This document shows, in pieces, positions 17,997 through 26,997 of a stretch of DNA of 64,000 bases. This DNA comes from Acetobacter cibinongensis. Its GTDB lineage: Bacteria > Pseudomonadota > Alphaproteobacteria > Acetobacterales > Acetobacteraceae. Position 1 is the stretch's first letter. Each line of letters begins with the position of its first letter. The notes under the pieces were generated by a model. The model was given only the letters and a program-made list of their open reading frames with translations, ran no database searches and was not told the origin of the DNA. The stretch lies in the NCBI RefSeq assembly GCF_000963925.1, contig NZ_BAMV01000011.1:124001-188000 (forward strand). The letters run 5' to 3'. The position numbers were made by a program, and so were the translations under genes.

Positions 17997-19016
17997 GTGA
18001 CACACCCCAGCATACCGCATGACCAGACTCAGGGTTTGCCAGCGTCCGGGGTGACATTGTTTTTTGATGTCCAGCCCGATCAGGCGGGGGAGCGGGTGGA
18101 CCGTTTTCTGGCAGCCCGCTCTGGGGATCTGTCACGGTCCCGCGTCAAAAGCCTGATAGAAGACGGCCACCTGACCTGCGGCACAAAAACCGTGACCGAA
18201 CCGGCCGAGCTTGTAAAAACAGGCCAGCATTATGTGCTGCATATTCCTCCCGCAACGCCTGCTGTGCCGGAGGGAGAAAACGTAGCCTTTGATGTGTTTT
18301 ATGAAGATGATGACCTGATTGTGCTGAACAAGCCTGCCGGTCTGGTGGTGCATCCTGCGCCGGGGAACGAGACCGGGACTTTGGTCAACGGTCTTATTGC
18401 CCATTGTGGCAGCAGTCTTAAAGGTATTGGTGGTGAGCGCAGGCCGGGTATTGTGCATCGGCTGGATAAAGACACATCAGGCCTGATGGTGGCCGCCAAA
18501 ACGGAAAAAGCCCATCTGGCGCTGTCCGATGATTTTGCAGCCCGCCGGATAGACCGGGCGTATCTTGCCGTATGCTGGGGGTGCCCCAACCCTGCGGAAG
18601 GGGATTACGAGGGCGATATTGGCCGGGACAAGCGGGACCGTAAACGGATGGCCATAGTCACCCATAATGGGAAATGGGCTTTAACCCACTACCGCACCCT
18701 GCAAGCGTTTGAGATGGGCGCGGCGCTTGTCACCTGCAAACTGGCAACAGGGCGCACACACCAGATCCGCGTGCATTTTTCTGCCAACGGACACCCGTTG
18801 ATTGGAGACCCTGTCTATTTGCGCCGTATTCCGGCTGCCGCCAAGGGTCTCTCACCGGATGCACGGGCTGCCGCGCTGGATTTCCCCCGGCAGGCCCTTC
18901 ATGCCACCCGTTTGGGCTTTACCCACCCACGAACAGGGGAGGCTTTGGTGTTTGAAGCCCCAATGCCAGAGGACATGCAGGAGCTTGTTAGCGCATTGGC
19001 TGGCGGAAACCCGTGA
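17997..19016 (+). CDS. RluA-family 23S rRNA pseudouridine synthase, RluD-like
   Basis: Isomerises specific uridines in 23S rRNA. 339 residues. The N-terminal S4 RNA-binding domain is seen in ERVDRFLAARSGDLSRSRVKSLIEDG; the catalytic domain has the signature HRLDKDTSGLMVAAKT with the nucleophile Asp, and LATGRTHQIRVH plus HPLIGDPVYL near the C-terminus. The presence of the S4 domain and length favour RluD or RluC over RluA. Start is GTG 17997 with an AGGAC-type site ten bases upstream. Convergent with csaA. Confidence 0.92.
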   Translation: MTHPSIPHDQTQGLPASGVTLFFDVQPDQAGERVDRFLAARSGDLSRSRVKSLIEDGHLTCGTKTVTEPAELVKTGQHYVLHIPPATPAVPEGENVAFDVFYEDDDLIVLNKPAGLVVHPAPGNETGTLVNGLIAHCGSSLKGIGGERRPGIVHRLDKDTSGLMVAAKTEKAHLALSDDFAARRIDRAYLAVCWGCPNPAEGDYEGDIGRDKRDRKRMAIVTHNGKWALTHYRTLQAFEMGAALVTCKLATGRTHQIRVHFSANGHPLIGDPVYLRRIPAAAKGLSPDARAAALDFPRQALHATRLGFTHPRTGEALVFEAPMPEDMQELVSALAGGNP

Positions 19017-19037
19017 AGACGTGCCAGAAGCTGTAAG

Positions 19038-19376
19038 TTAGAACAGGCGGCCCCCGTTTGGTACAGGCCGCTCTGGCATAACCAGCACGACATTCCCTTG
19101 AGCATCAGGAAAACCCAAGGTCAGAACTTCAGAAATGAATGGCCCGATTTGCCGTGGGCCCAGGTTCACAACACACGCGACCTGTCTGCCCAGCAAGTCC
19201 CCTTGTGTGTAAAGGGTTGTAATCTGGGCGCTGGAGCGCTTGAGCCCAATCTCGGGGCCGAGGTCAATGGTGAGCTTCCAGGCAGGCTTGCGAGCCTCCG
19301 GGAAAGGCTGCACATCGACAATACTGCCGACACGAATATCCGTTTTCAAAAAATCATCAAAAGTAATTTGGGTCAT
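19038..19376 (-). CDS. csaA: CsaA-like tRNA-binding protein / chaperone
   Basis: 112 residues forming a single OB-fold tRNA-binding domain, the full length of CsaA. Key features: TFDDFLKTDIRVGSIVDVQPFPEARKPAWKL at the N-terminus, GLKRSSAQITTLY, and QVACVVNLGPRQIGPFISEVLTLGF. CsaA homodimers have been described as export chaperones and bind tRNA. Its ATG overlaps the stop of the exporter gene upstream by four bases, so they are co-translated, although no functional tie is obvious. Confidence 0.9.
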   Translation of the reverse strand: MTQITFDDFLKTDIRVGSIVDVQPFPEARKPAWKLTIDLGPEIGLKRSSAQITTLYTQGDLLGRQVACVVNLGPRQIGPFISEVLTLGFPDAQGNVVLVMPERPVPNGGRLF

Positions 19377-20365
19377 ATTTCGGCGCTCTGTTGGCTAGAG
19401 GTGGCATGGCGATGAACGTTTTTTGGCCGATGAGCGGACAGGCATGTCAGCACACTGAGAACCAGAAAGAAGAAAGCAGCTAATTCAGAGGAATGCGGTA
19501 AACGCCAATCCCATAAGAAACCATAGATAAGGGCAAAAAGCGTTTCAAACAGGATCATTTGTCCCGTCATGGTTAAGGGCAGCAGACGGCTCATTTGGTA
19601 CCATAAGGCATTTCCACTAAAAGATGCGATGATGGCGACAGCAGCAGAAACAGCCACAAAAGTTTCCCATTGTGGGGTGGTATGACCGGGCTGCCCCCAC
19701 ATAAAAGCAAACGGCACCAGAGCCATGGCCTGTGCGCCTGTGGCAAGGCCCATCAGAAGGTTCCAGTCATGCAGGGAAACACCGCGTAACTGCTTGATGC
19801 GGCGACTATTGCCCACAGTATAAATAGTCCATGAGGCAAGGGCGGCTAGGGCATAGAAGACGGCGAGGGGAGACTGCTGTGCGGAGCCGGGAGCGGTCAG
19901 AGCTTGCCACCCAATACTGATGGCGCCGGCCAGGCAAAAGAAAAGCGACGGAGCAAGTGCCTTGAGCGACAACGCTTCTTTTTCACGGCTTCCAATAAGC
20001 GTAACGGCAACGGGTAAGAACCCAATGATAAGAGCCGTCAGGGCTACGCCCCCCAAAAGGATGGCTTGAGAAAGAAAGATGAAAAAGAGTGTGTTACCAA
20101 AAAGCGAGAGCCAGAAAAGAGCTAACCAATCCCGTTGGTGGATATGCCTTTTAAGGTCTGGCCAGCGCGGTACGATCAGGATGCTGGCGAGCGCGCCGTA
20201 AACCAGATAACGCCCGACCGCGAGTTGGAGCGCGGTAAAGTCATGCACAAATTCCGGGGCCAGAAACACCAATCCCCACAGGGCACCTGCTCCGGCACCG
20301 CAAAGGAAACCCAAAGGAATAGTGTGAGTCGTTGCAGTATGAGGGGCGGAGTGGTCAATGGCCAT
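19373..20365 (-). CDS. EamA/DMT-family inner-membrane transporter
   Basis: 330 residues with ten predicted membrane helices in two EamA repeats; the first begins GFLCGAGAGALWGLVFLAPEF and the second near VFYALAALASWTIYTVGNSR. Members export amino acids and other small metabolites. It is divergent from an Lrp/AsnC regulator with an 18 bp dyad between them, which suggests amino-acid-responsive control of export, as in other Lrp-exporter pairs. The substrate is unknown. A good AGGAGAAC-type ribosome binding site precedes ATG 20365. Confidence 0.88.
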   Translation of the reverse strand: MAIDHSAPHTATTHTIPLGFLCGAGAGALWGLVFLAPEFVHDFTALQLAVGRYLVYGALASILIVPRWPDLKRHIHQRDWLALFWLSLFGNTLFFIFLSQAILLGGVALTALIIGFLPVAVTLIGSREKEALSLKALAPSLFFCLAGAISIGWQALTAPGSAQQSPLAVFYALAALASWTIYTVGNSRRIKQLRGVSLHDWNLLMGLATGAQAMALVPFAFMWGQPGHTTPQWETFVAVSAAVAIIASFSGNALWYQMSRLLPLTMTGQMILFETLFALIYGFLWDWRLPHSSELAAFFFLVLSVLTCLSAHRPKNVHRHATSSQQSAEI

Positions 20366-20425
20366 ACTGAGGTTCTCCTTACCTACTGAGATATATCATC
20401 GGTAAAGTGAGTTTTGCGCTCTTGA

Positions 20426-20443
20426 TTGCATGGCAAAATGCAA
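20426..20443. promoter_or_regulatory. Perfect dyad in the divergent EamA / Lrp promoter region
   Basis: TTGCAT-ggcaaa-ATGCAA, an 18 bp perfect inverted repeat located 15 bases before the regulator start and 61 bases before the exporter start. A likely operator for the Lrp-type protein encoded next to it; assignment is by position only. Confidence 0.55.
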
Positions 20444-20457
20444 CAAAAACTCGTTCT

Positions 20458-20940
20458 ATGAAAAAACCATCCACCTCCCGCCCCTTGGACGACTTTGATA
20501 AAGCCATTTTGCGATTGGTGCAGCGCGACAACCGCATGCCGCAAAGGCAGATTGCGGATCGCGTGAACCTCTCGGCTGCGGCGGTGCAGCGGCGCATTGC
20601 CAGTATGGAAAAGGCAGGCATTATTGTCGCCAATAGTGCTGAGGTGGATGTTCATGCAGTAAACATGAGCATTACAGCCATTGTTGAAATTACAATGAAA
20701 GATGAGCGGCTGGAGACGGTTGATAATGCCAAGGCATTATTCCGGGCCGCACCAGAAGTTCAGCAATGTTATTATGTGACGGGTGGAACCAGTTTTTTAC
20801 TGGTTATTGTGACCAAGGATGTGATGACTTACGAAGATATAACGCGGCGACTTTTTGCAACAAATGAATCTGTTGAAAGCTACCGGTCTCTTATTGCGCT
20901 TGATCGTGTAAAAACAGGAAGCGCGATAACTATTCCGTAA
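20458..20940 (+). CDS. Lrp/AsnC-family transcriptional regulator
   Basis: 160 residues from ATG 20458. The N-terminal helix-turn-helix is seen in LDDFDKAILRLVQRDNRMPQRQIADRVNLSAAAVQRRIASMEKAGII; the C-terminal RAM ligand-binding domain contains APEVQQCYYVTGGTSFLLVIVTKD. These proteins form octamers that respond to amino acids. The start inside the longer open frame (20407) was chosen because MKKPSTSRPLDDFD is the normal Lrp N-terminus and the upstream part contains the likely operator. Likely regulates the divergent exporter and itself. Confidence 0.92.
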   Translation: MKKPSTSRPLDDFDKAILRLVQRDNRMPQRQIADRVNLSAAAVQRRIASMEKAGIIVANSAEVDVHAVNMSITAIVEITMKDERLETVDNAKALFRAAPEVQQCYYVTGGTSFLLVIVTKDVMTYEDITRRLFATNESVESYRSLIALDRVKTGSAITIP

Positions 20941-21132
20941 CGGCTTTTCCTACGGTCGCTGTTCCAGACTATGGTTTTGAACCGGTGTTAGAGAACGGAT
21001 CATAACTTTAAAACAGACTCAACAGTGTGTGCGGTTATGTTCGTTGCTCGTAAAGACCAGCTTATGAGAGGCAGGCTGCTTTTTTACATTGCCTGTCAGC
21101 GCGTCTGAAAGATTCGTTTTGTAATCAGGGCG

Positions 21133-21164
21133 CCAGCCTTCTCTTGCGTTCCAGAGAAGGCTGG
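21133..21164. terminator. Hairpin downstream of the RhlE-like gene
   Basis: Perfect 12 bp stem CCAGCCTTCTCT / AGAGAAGGCTGG with an eight-base loop, nine bases past the helicase stop and between convergent genes. It lacks a clear T run, so termination efficiency is uncertain. Confidence 0.6.
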
Positions 21165-21173
21165 CGGGCAGGA

Positions 21174-22460
21174 TCAGGCTTTTGCCAGAGCGGCCTCACG
21201 GGCGGCGCGTTTTTCTTCTTCCGTCCAGACTTTACGCTCGCGCTTTTGTTGTGGTGGCTTAGGCTGCTTGACCGGGCCACCTCCGAGCACAGGAGCGGGC
21301 AGGGTAGAATGGCGTGCCTGTTCGCAATGCCATTCGTGCTCATCATCCACGGTTAAGGTGCGGCCAATTTCACGCTCTACTGCGTGCAGCCATGCCCGCT
21401 GTTCAGCATCGCAAAGGGTTACGGCAAAACCGCTACGGCCTGCGCGGCCTGTGCGGCCAATGCGGTGCACATAGCTTTCCGGCTGATGTGGAAGGTCGTG
21501 ATTGAAGACATGCGTGACGGTATCAACATCTATGCCGCGTGCAGCAATATCTGTAGCAACCAGAACCTGCACGGTTCCTGCCCGGAAGGCTTCGAGTGCT
21601 CGTTCGCGCTGGCCTTGTGATTTGTTACCATGCAGGGCTTCTGCCGTAATGCCAGCTTCTGTCAAAAAGGAGCAGACCTCGTTGGCAATGTTTTTCTGCA
21701 AGGCAAAAACAACGGCCTGACCAATCTCTGGGTTTTGTAATTGTGCCAGCAGTGCTGCTTTTTTGTTGGCGGCATTCAAAAACATGACCGACTGCTCAAT
21801 GCGGTCCACAGTGGTTGAAGGCGGCGCAATTTCCACCTTTGCCGGGTTGCGCAACATGCTTTCAGCCAAAGCGGTGATAGATTTTGGCATGGTGGCAGAA
21901 AAGAGCAGCGTGTGCCGGTCTTCAGGCAACATGGCGACAATACGTTCTATAGGCTTGGCAAAACCCATATCCAGCATCTGGTCTGCCTCATCCAGCACCA
22001 GAGCTTCGAGCTGAGACAGATCACAAAGGCCCTGTGTCACCAAGTCCAGCAACCGCCCCGGTGTTGCGACAATAAAATCCACCCCGGCTGCCAGAGCGTT
22101 AATCTGATGGAACTGGCTTACACCGCCGAAAATGCTGGTGACGCTGAAGTTCAGGTGCCGACCAAATTTTTCCAGCCCATCCGCAATCTGGGAGACCAGT
22201 TCACGCGTGGGAGCCAGTATGAGCGCACGGGCTCCACCTTTGGGGGCAGGGCGACGGTTTACGGACAGACGGTGCAACAGGGGGAGTGAGAAGGCAGCAC
22301 TTTTTCCAGTGCCGGTCTGGGCCATACCCAGCAGATCACGGCCTTCCAGCAGGAAGGGGATAGACTGCGCCTGAATAGGGGTCGGGTGCGTGTAGCCTTC
22401 TTCTGCCAGAGCCTGCAGGAGAGGCGGGGTCAGAGAAAGATCAGCAAAGGTGATGGACAT
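21174..22460 (-). CDS. DEAD-box RNA helicase, RhlE-like
   Basis: ATP-dependent RNA unwinding in ribosome assembly or mRNA decay. 428 residues. Motifs in order: Q motif (HPTPIQAQSIP), motif I AQTGTGKSAA, Ia PTRELVSQI, Ib TPGRLLD, II VLDEADQMLD, III SATMP, IV VVFALQK, V ATDIAARGIDVD, VI YVHRIGRTGRAG. The C-terminal tail is short, basic and Pro/Gln/Lys-rich. ATG 22460 (MSITFADLSL) is the family start; an in-frame extension to 22694 is rejected. GGAGG lies 12 bases upstream inside a small hairpin. A paralogue is at 57.1 kb. Confidence 0.92.
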   Translation of the reverse strand: MSITFADLSLTPPLLQALAEEGYTHPTPIQAQSIPFLLEGRDLLGMAQTGTGKSAAFSLPLLHRLSVNRRPAPKGGARALILAPTRELVSQIADGLEKFGRHLNFSVTSIFGGVSQFHQINALAAGVDFIVATPGRLLDLVTQGLCDLSQLEALVLDEADQMLDMGFAKPIERIVAMLPEDRHTLLFSATMPKSITALAESMLRNPAKVEIAPPSTTVDRIEQSVMFLNAANKKAALLAQLQNPEIGQAVVFALQKNIANEVCSFLTEAGITAEALHGNKSQGQRERALEAFRAGTVQVLVATDIAARGIDVDTVTHVFNHDLPHQPESYVHRIGRTGRAGRSGFAVTLCDAEQRAWLHAVEREIGRTLTVDDEHEWHCEQARHSTLPAPVLGGGPVKQPKPPQQKRERKVWTEEEKRAAREAALAKA

Positions 22461-22468
22461 GGTCAAGC

Positions 22469-22483
22469 AGCGCCTCCGGCGCT
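22469..22483 (-). promoter_or_regulatory. Hairpin covering the ribosome binding site of the RhlE-like gene
   Basis: On the minus strand AGCGCC-gga-GGCGCT folds as a perfect 6 bp stem. The loop and 3' arm contain the GGAGG Shine-Dalgarno sequence, and the hairpin ends nine bases before the ATG. This could restrict initiation in a temperature- or helicase-dependent way; it is a prediction from sequence. Confidence 0.45.
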
Positions 22484-22578
22484 TCATAAGGCTGCGCCTG
22501 GTAGGGCTTGGCTGTTTTACAGGAAGCGGCGTTTTACGTGTGATGCTGACAGGCGTCAACGCGCAAAGCAGGCGCAGA

Positions 22579-22705
22579 CTGGCAGTTTTCCTGAAGCTGC
22601 CAGTGGCAAACGTAAAACTTTGGTTTTGAGGTAAAGACGTGTCTGGCGAGCAGAAGCAAAACATCGTGCTCGCCAGAGTCGGGGGGAGGCACATGAGGTG
22701 CCTCC
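22579..22705. terminator. Three tandem hairpins downstream of the glucose dehydrogenase gene
   Basis: Stems CTGGCAG/CTGCCAG (22579-22603), CTGGCGAGCA/TGCTCGCCAG (22643-22676) and GGAGGCAC/GTGCCTCC (22685-22705) lie between the dehydrogenase stop and the helicase start. The nearest one begins 23 bases after the stop and probably terminates or protects the dehydrogenase transcript. Confidence 0.55.
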
Positions 22706-22727
22706 GACAGATTCCTGCCTAGATAGT

Positions 22728-25136
22728 TTAATGCTGCGCCGCGTCTGGCAGGGCGTAGGCAACAATGTAGTCGCCCAGTTTAGTGCCAAAGGAACCGTGG
22801 CCACCATCTACCGTAACAACAAACTGGCGACCATTGGCCTCGTAGCTCATAGGCGTGGACTGACCACCCGCTGGCAGGCGGTCCTGCCAGAGCTGCTTGC
22901 CGGTCGTCACGTCATAAGCGCGGATATAATAGTCTGCCGTAGATGTCAGGAAGGCTACGCCGCCCGCAGTGGTAAGCGGCCCACCCAATGACGGAATACC
23001 TACCTTGAAGGGCAGGGGCAGGGGAGAACTGTCACGCACAGTGCCGTTACGGTGCATCCATTTGATGGTGTTTGTTTTCAGGTCAATCCCCGCAACATAG
23101 CCCCAACCCGGCTGTTTGCACGGAATCCCCAGAGGTGACAGAAACGCGTGCAGGTCTACTCCGTAAGGTGTGCCGTATTGGGGTTGCACACCGCTTTCTG
23201 ACCCGGACGGGCCTGCGTTAGGATCTGGCTGTGCTGGATTTTTTGGCCTGCGCGGAATGAGGGTAGAAACAAACGGAATGGCAATGGGGTTGGCAAACGC
23301 CACCTGACGTGCCGGGTCAACCGCAAGGCCGCCCCATTCAAACATGCCAAGATTGCCGGGGAAAACCAGCGTGCCTTGGAGGGACGGTGGTGTAAACGGC
23401 CCGTCATAACGCAGTTTTTTGAACATGATACGGCACACCATCTGGTCCAGCATGGTGCCGCCCCACATGTCCGCATCGGTCAGGTTCTTCTTGGGCCGGA
23501 ACGTTAAGGCCGAGTAAGGCTGCGTTGCGGCAACGTGATCACCAGGTGCAGCACCCTGTGGCACAGGTGTTTCTGGTGCAGGGACAATCAGATGTCCGTT
23601 CCGGCGGTCCAGCACAAAGATATTGCCGGTTTTTGCTGGTGCGTACAGGGCCGGAATAATGGTGCCGTCTTTCTGGCGGATATCAACCAGACTGGGCTGG
23701 GAGGGAATATCCATGTCCCACAGGTCGTGATGCACGGTCTGGTAGAACCATACTTTTTCGCCCGTATCAGCGTTGAGCGCCAGAATGCCAGAGGCATAGC
23801 GTTCCTGATCTTCAGAGCGGTGGCCACCCCAGATATCCGGCGTTGCAACCCCTGTAGGAATGTAAATCAGGTTCAGCTTGGCGTCATAAGATGACGTAAT
23901 CCAGGAATTTGGGGAGTTGGCAACGTAATGGTGTGTGTCGGACGGCAGTTCGTTCGGGTTGGGGTTACCCGTATCAAACGCCCAGACCAAGCGACCCGTG
24001 TACAGGTCGTAGGCGCGGGTTACACCGGAAGGTTCGTGCGTTGAGTAATTATCGGTAACAGCCCCGGAAGTAATGACAACCTTGCTGGTGACAACCGGCG
24101 GAGATGTTGGTTCATAAAACCCTGCTTCACGCATGGGCATACCGGCAGACAGGTCAACTGTACCGTTGGTGCCAAAACTTGGGCAGGTGGCTCCTGTTTC
24201 AGCATTCAGGGCAATCAGGCGGCCATCATTGGTGGGCAGAAAAATGCGGCGTGTGCAGTCTTCCGTTGGCGCGGGGGAGCCATCGGTCGTGGTATCGCCC
24301 TCATGCACTTCAGCATAGGACACACCCCGACAGGTCATGTGTTGGAAGCTTGGGTTATAGGCAAGCTTGGGATCAAACTTCCATTTCTGTTTGCCGGTTG
24401 CGGCATCCAGCGCAAAGACCATCTGATGTGGGGAGCATAGGTAAAGCGTGTCCCGTATTTTGATAGGGGTCGCTTCATCCGTAAATTCGCCGGGGTCATT
24501 TGGCGTTTTCAGGTCGTGCGTCTGAAAAACCCATGCCACCTTAAGCTTGTTGACGTTGGCTGGTGTAATTTGTGCAACCGGAGAGTAGCGGTCACCAAAC
24601 TGGGTGCGGCCATAAGCGGGCCAGTCAGATGCTGGTGCTTCTGCGGAGTCAGCAGGGGTTAATGCGCCACCCTGTTGTGCAACTGTGGGCAGGGCTCCCG
24701 GCTGGTCTTGTGGGTCCTGTGTGAGCGCATAGCCGTACACGCCAAGCCCAGCCACAATAGCTACGGCAAGAGGCACACGGTTGATGTTGCTGGCAGGAAG
24801 AAGCTGGCGAGAGACAAACGGCAGGAGCAGCCAGAGCCCTAGGGGCAAAATAACGTCTCCACGCGGCGCGAGTGCCCAGAAGTCAAACCCGGCTTCCCAT
24901 ACGGACCACAGAAGAGTGGCAAACACGAGCGCAGCGTACAGCCAGAGTGCTTCACGCCACCGTTTGAGCAGCAGCACGGCAGTGACCAGCAGCACAACAC
25001 CACTGAAGAGATAGAATATTGACCCACCCAAAGCAGCGAGCCAGCCGCCGCCGAGAGTAAGGAAGAGCCCAAGACACAGGAAAAGAATAACTGTTAAGGT
25101 CACAGGCAACCCGGAGCGGGGAGGTGATGTTGTCAT
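22728..25136 (-). CDS. gcd: Membrane-bound PQQ-dependent glucose dehydrogenase
   Basis: Oxidises glucose to gluconolactone on the periplasmic side and passes electrons to ubiquinone. 802 residues, close to the roughly 800-residue family norm. Five N-terminal membrane helices (about residues 10-140) anchor an eight-bladed propeller that binds PQQ. Seen in it: SDWPAYGRTQFGDRYSPVAQI, LYLCSPHQMVFALDAATGKQKWKFDP, HMTCRGVSYAE, the Trp-docking repeats (ALNADTGEKVWFYQTVHHDLWDMD), and GGVAFLTSTADYYIRAYD near the end. ATG 25136 was chosen over upstream in-frame starts because the first membrane helix begins soon after and the upstream part is an AT-rich leader. The cofactor genes are at 44-47 kb. Confidence 0.96.
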   Translation of the reverse strand: MTTSPPRSGLPVTLTVILFLCLGLFLTLGGGWLAALGGSIFYLFSGVVLLVTAVLLLKRWREALWLYAALVFATLLWSVWEAGFDFWALAPRGDVILPLGLWLLLPFVSRQLLPASNINRVPLAVAIVAGLGVYGYALTQDPQDQPGALPTVAQQGGALTPADSAEAPASDWPAYGRTQFGDRYSPVAQITPANVNKLKVAWVFQTHDLKTPNDPGEFTDEATPIKIRDTLYLCSPHQMVFALDAATGKQKWKFDPKLAYNPSFQHMTCRGVSYAEVHEGDTTTDGSPAPTEDCTRRIFLPTNDGRLIALNAETGATCPSFGTNGTVDLSAGMPMREAGFYEPTSPPVVTSKVVITSGAVTDNYSTHEPSGVTRAYDLYTGRLVWAFDTGNPNPNELPSDTHHYVANSPNSWITSSYDAKLNLIYIPTGVATPDIWGGHRSEDQERYASGILALNADTGEKVWFYQTVHHDLWDMDIPSQPSLVDIRQKDGTIIPALYAPAKTGNIFVLDRRNGHLIVPAPETPVPQGAAPGDHVAATQPYSALTFRPKKNLTDADMWGGTMLDQMVCRIMFKKLRYDGPFTPPSLQGTLVFPGNLGMFEWGGLAVDPARQVAFANPIAIPFVSTLIPRRPKNPAQPDPNAGPSGSESGVQPQYGTPYGVDLHAFLSPLGIPCKQPGWGYVAGIDLKTNTIKWMHRNGTVRDSSPLPLPFKVGIPSLGGPLTTAGGVAFLTSTADYYIRAYDVTTGKQLWQDRLPAGGQSTPMSYEANGRQFVVTVDGGHGSFGTKLGDYIVAYALPDAAQH

Positions 25137-25674
25137 GCAGATAACCATCAATGTTATAAGGAATGTACGACAAGCATACGCTATTTTATAAAAAAAATGA
25201 AAGAATATATCTTTCCAAGTATAAATGAAAAAATTCATGGGGAATAAAGTAAAATAGGAATACGCAATGAATTTATTTGTATTTCATAATTTAAAAAAAT
25301 ATATTGGCAGGGATATGTTGGCTCAAATATTTTTTGAATAATATTTTTTAAATGTACCTAAGTGATTTTGGAAAGCTAATCAAAACACATGAAGTTGCAT
25401 TATCTGCTGAGAGATATTTATGAGTGTAAGAAAGGTTAGTAAAAACCGTTTCCTTCTCTTGAGAATAAGGGGTTTTTCTAATGTGTAACTGAGAATAAAA
25501 GTCACACAAACTGGGATTTTTTAGAATAATCTATAAATTATACTTAATTTTATTTAGGGAAAAACATATTGTATTTATGTTTCATACGCTCTGAGTATAC
25601 AGCCGGCAATAGAATAGTAAGTCGGCAAATACACACCAACTAAAAACATAATAAATTTTCAAATGATGAATGGC
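25137..25674. other. AT-rich promoter region between gcd and tRNA-His
   Basis: About 540 bases clearly richer in A and T than the coding DNA on either side. It carries the gcd promoter and the tRNA-His 3' flank. A hairpin with AAAAACC (25441-25447) and GGTTTTT (25471-25477) arms and an inner CCTT/AAGG pairing may be a terminator usable in either direction. I see no ORF of note. Confidence 0.5.
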
Positions 25675-25751
25675 TGGGGCGAACGACGGGGATCGAACCC
25701 GCGACAACCGGTACCACAAACCGGCGCTCTACCAACTGAGCTACGTCCGCC
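25675..25751 (-). tRNA. tRNA-His (anticodon GTG)
   Basis: Read on the minus strand, GCGGACG pairs with CGTTCGC in the acceptor stem (one G-T), the D arm is GCTC..GAGC, the anticodon stem CCGGT/ACCGG presents GTG, and the T arm holds GGTTCGATCC. The gene has an extra G at position -1 (base 25751) facing C73, the identity feature of histidine tRNA, and CCA is encoded. Confidence 0.96.
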
Positions 25752-25824
25752 ACACAGCTAGGGGTCATATAAGAAAGCGCACTTCATCCGTCAATCCATA
25801 GTTTGCCAGATGAAGTGATTTTTT

Positions 25825-26997
25825 TCAGGTGCGTTCGCGCCATGCGCGGATCCGGCCAATAGCCTCTTGCAGGACGGCTTCTTGCTTACAAAAGGCAAAG
25901 CGCAGCAGGTGGATGGGTGGAGCGCCATTGCTGGCGTCATAAAAGGCGGAGGCCGGAATGGTCGTAACCCCAGCTTCCCGTGTCAGGCGTTGTGCAAAGG
26001 CCATGTCGTCCTCCCCTTGTGCGAGGGGAGAGATGTCAGCCATGACGAAGTAGCTGCCGTGACAAGGCAGAACCTCCAGCCCTACGCTGCGGAGGCCGTC
26101 AGATAAAATAGTACGTTTATGGGCAAGGTCTGCGGCCAGACCCTGAAAATAATGTGTGTCCTTGTTTAATCCATAGGCCACGGCGCGTTGCAGGTTGGGG
26201 GCTGTGGCAAACACTAGGTTCTGGTGGGCTTTCGCAATCACAGCTGCCAGTGGTGCCGGTGCGGTAACGTAGCCGACCTTCCATCCTGTCAGAGAAAAGC
26301 TTTTGCCAGCGCTGCCAATGCGTATGCAACGCTCCCGCATGTCTGGGAGCGCCATAAGGGAGATGTGGGGCGCGCCAAAGGTCAAATGCTCATACACTTC
26401 ATCACATACGGCATAGGCATCGTATTGTTTCAGTAAGCCTGCAATGACTGTCAGTTCTTCCTGCGTGAAAACCTTTCCGGTCGGGTTCATGGGGGTGTTC
26501 AGCAGGATGGCCTTTGTGCGGGTCGAAAACGCGTTGGCCAGAGCATCCAGCGGGAGGGTCCAGTCAGGGTGTTCCAGCCTGACCAGTTTGGGGACGCCAC
26601 CAAGCTGGCGGACCATTGGCAGGTAGGTGTCATATAGCGGCTCAATCAGAACGACTTCATCTCCCGGTTCAATGAGCGCCATGAGAGAGATGGCAAGGGC
26701 TTCTGTAGCCCCAGATGTGACGATTACTTCAGAATCGGGGTTGATGGTCAGGCCCTGAAATCGAGCGTTGGAGTCGGCCACAGCCTGCCGCAGTTCTGGC
26801 AGCCCGGTGAGGGGGGCATACTGGTTTTGGCCATCCAGGAGCGCGTCTGCCGCAACGCGCACCATGTCGTGTGGACCTTCCGTGTCTGGAAAACCCTGAC
26901 CGAGATTTACAGCATCATGCTGGCGCGCCAGAGCGGACATGACAGTGAAAATAGTGGTGGGCTGCGCCTCCAACAGGCGATTGAGCGGTTTTGTCAT
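25825..26997 (-). CDS. Class I PLP aminotransferase (YbdL / kynurenine transaminase-like)
   Basis: 390 residues, fold type I. The N-terminus AVNLGQGFPDTEGP, the PLP-contacting TSGATEAL and CDEVYEHLTF, the Schiff-base Lys in GSAGKSFSLTGWKVGY, and the C-terminal Arg in LLRFAFCK region are all in place. QGFPDTEGP is typical of the methionine aminotransferase / kynurenine-oxoglutarate transaminase branch, so it may transaminate methionine or aromatic amino acids; the exact substrate is not certain. ATG 26997 was chosen over a longer frame to 27054 because AAGGAGG lies seven bases upstream. Transcribed alone after tRNA-His on the other side. Confidence 0.9.
   Translation of the reverse strand: MTKPLNRLLEAQPTTIFTVMSALARQHDAVNLGQGFPDTEGPHDMVRVAADALLDGQNQYAPLTGLPELRQAVADSNARFQGLTINPDSEVIVTSGATEALAISLMALIEPGDEVVLIEPLYDTYLPMVRQLGGVPKLVRLEHPDWTLPLDALANAFSTRTKAILLNTPMNPTGKVFTQEELTVIAGLLKQYDAYAVCDEVYEHLTFGAPHISLMALPDMRERCIRIGSAGKSFSLTGWKVGYVTAPAPLAAVIAKAHQNLVFATAPNLQRAVAYGLNKDTHYFQGLAADLAHKRTILSDGLRSVGLEVLPCHGSYFVMADISPLAQGEDDMAFAQRLTREAGVTTIPASAFYDASNGAPPIHLLRFAFCKQEAVLQEAIGRIRAWRERT

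Noticed and set aside
22461-22694. 78-residue N-terminal extension of the RhlE-like helicase
   Set aside because: Low-complexity, no homology to DEAD-box N-termini; ATG 22460 is the conserved start.
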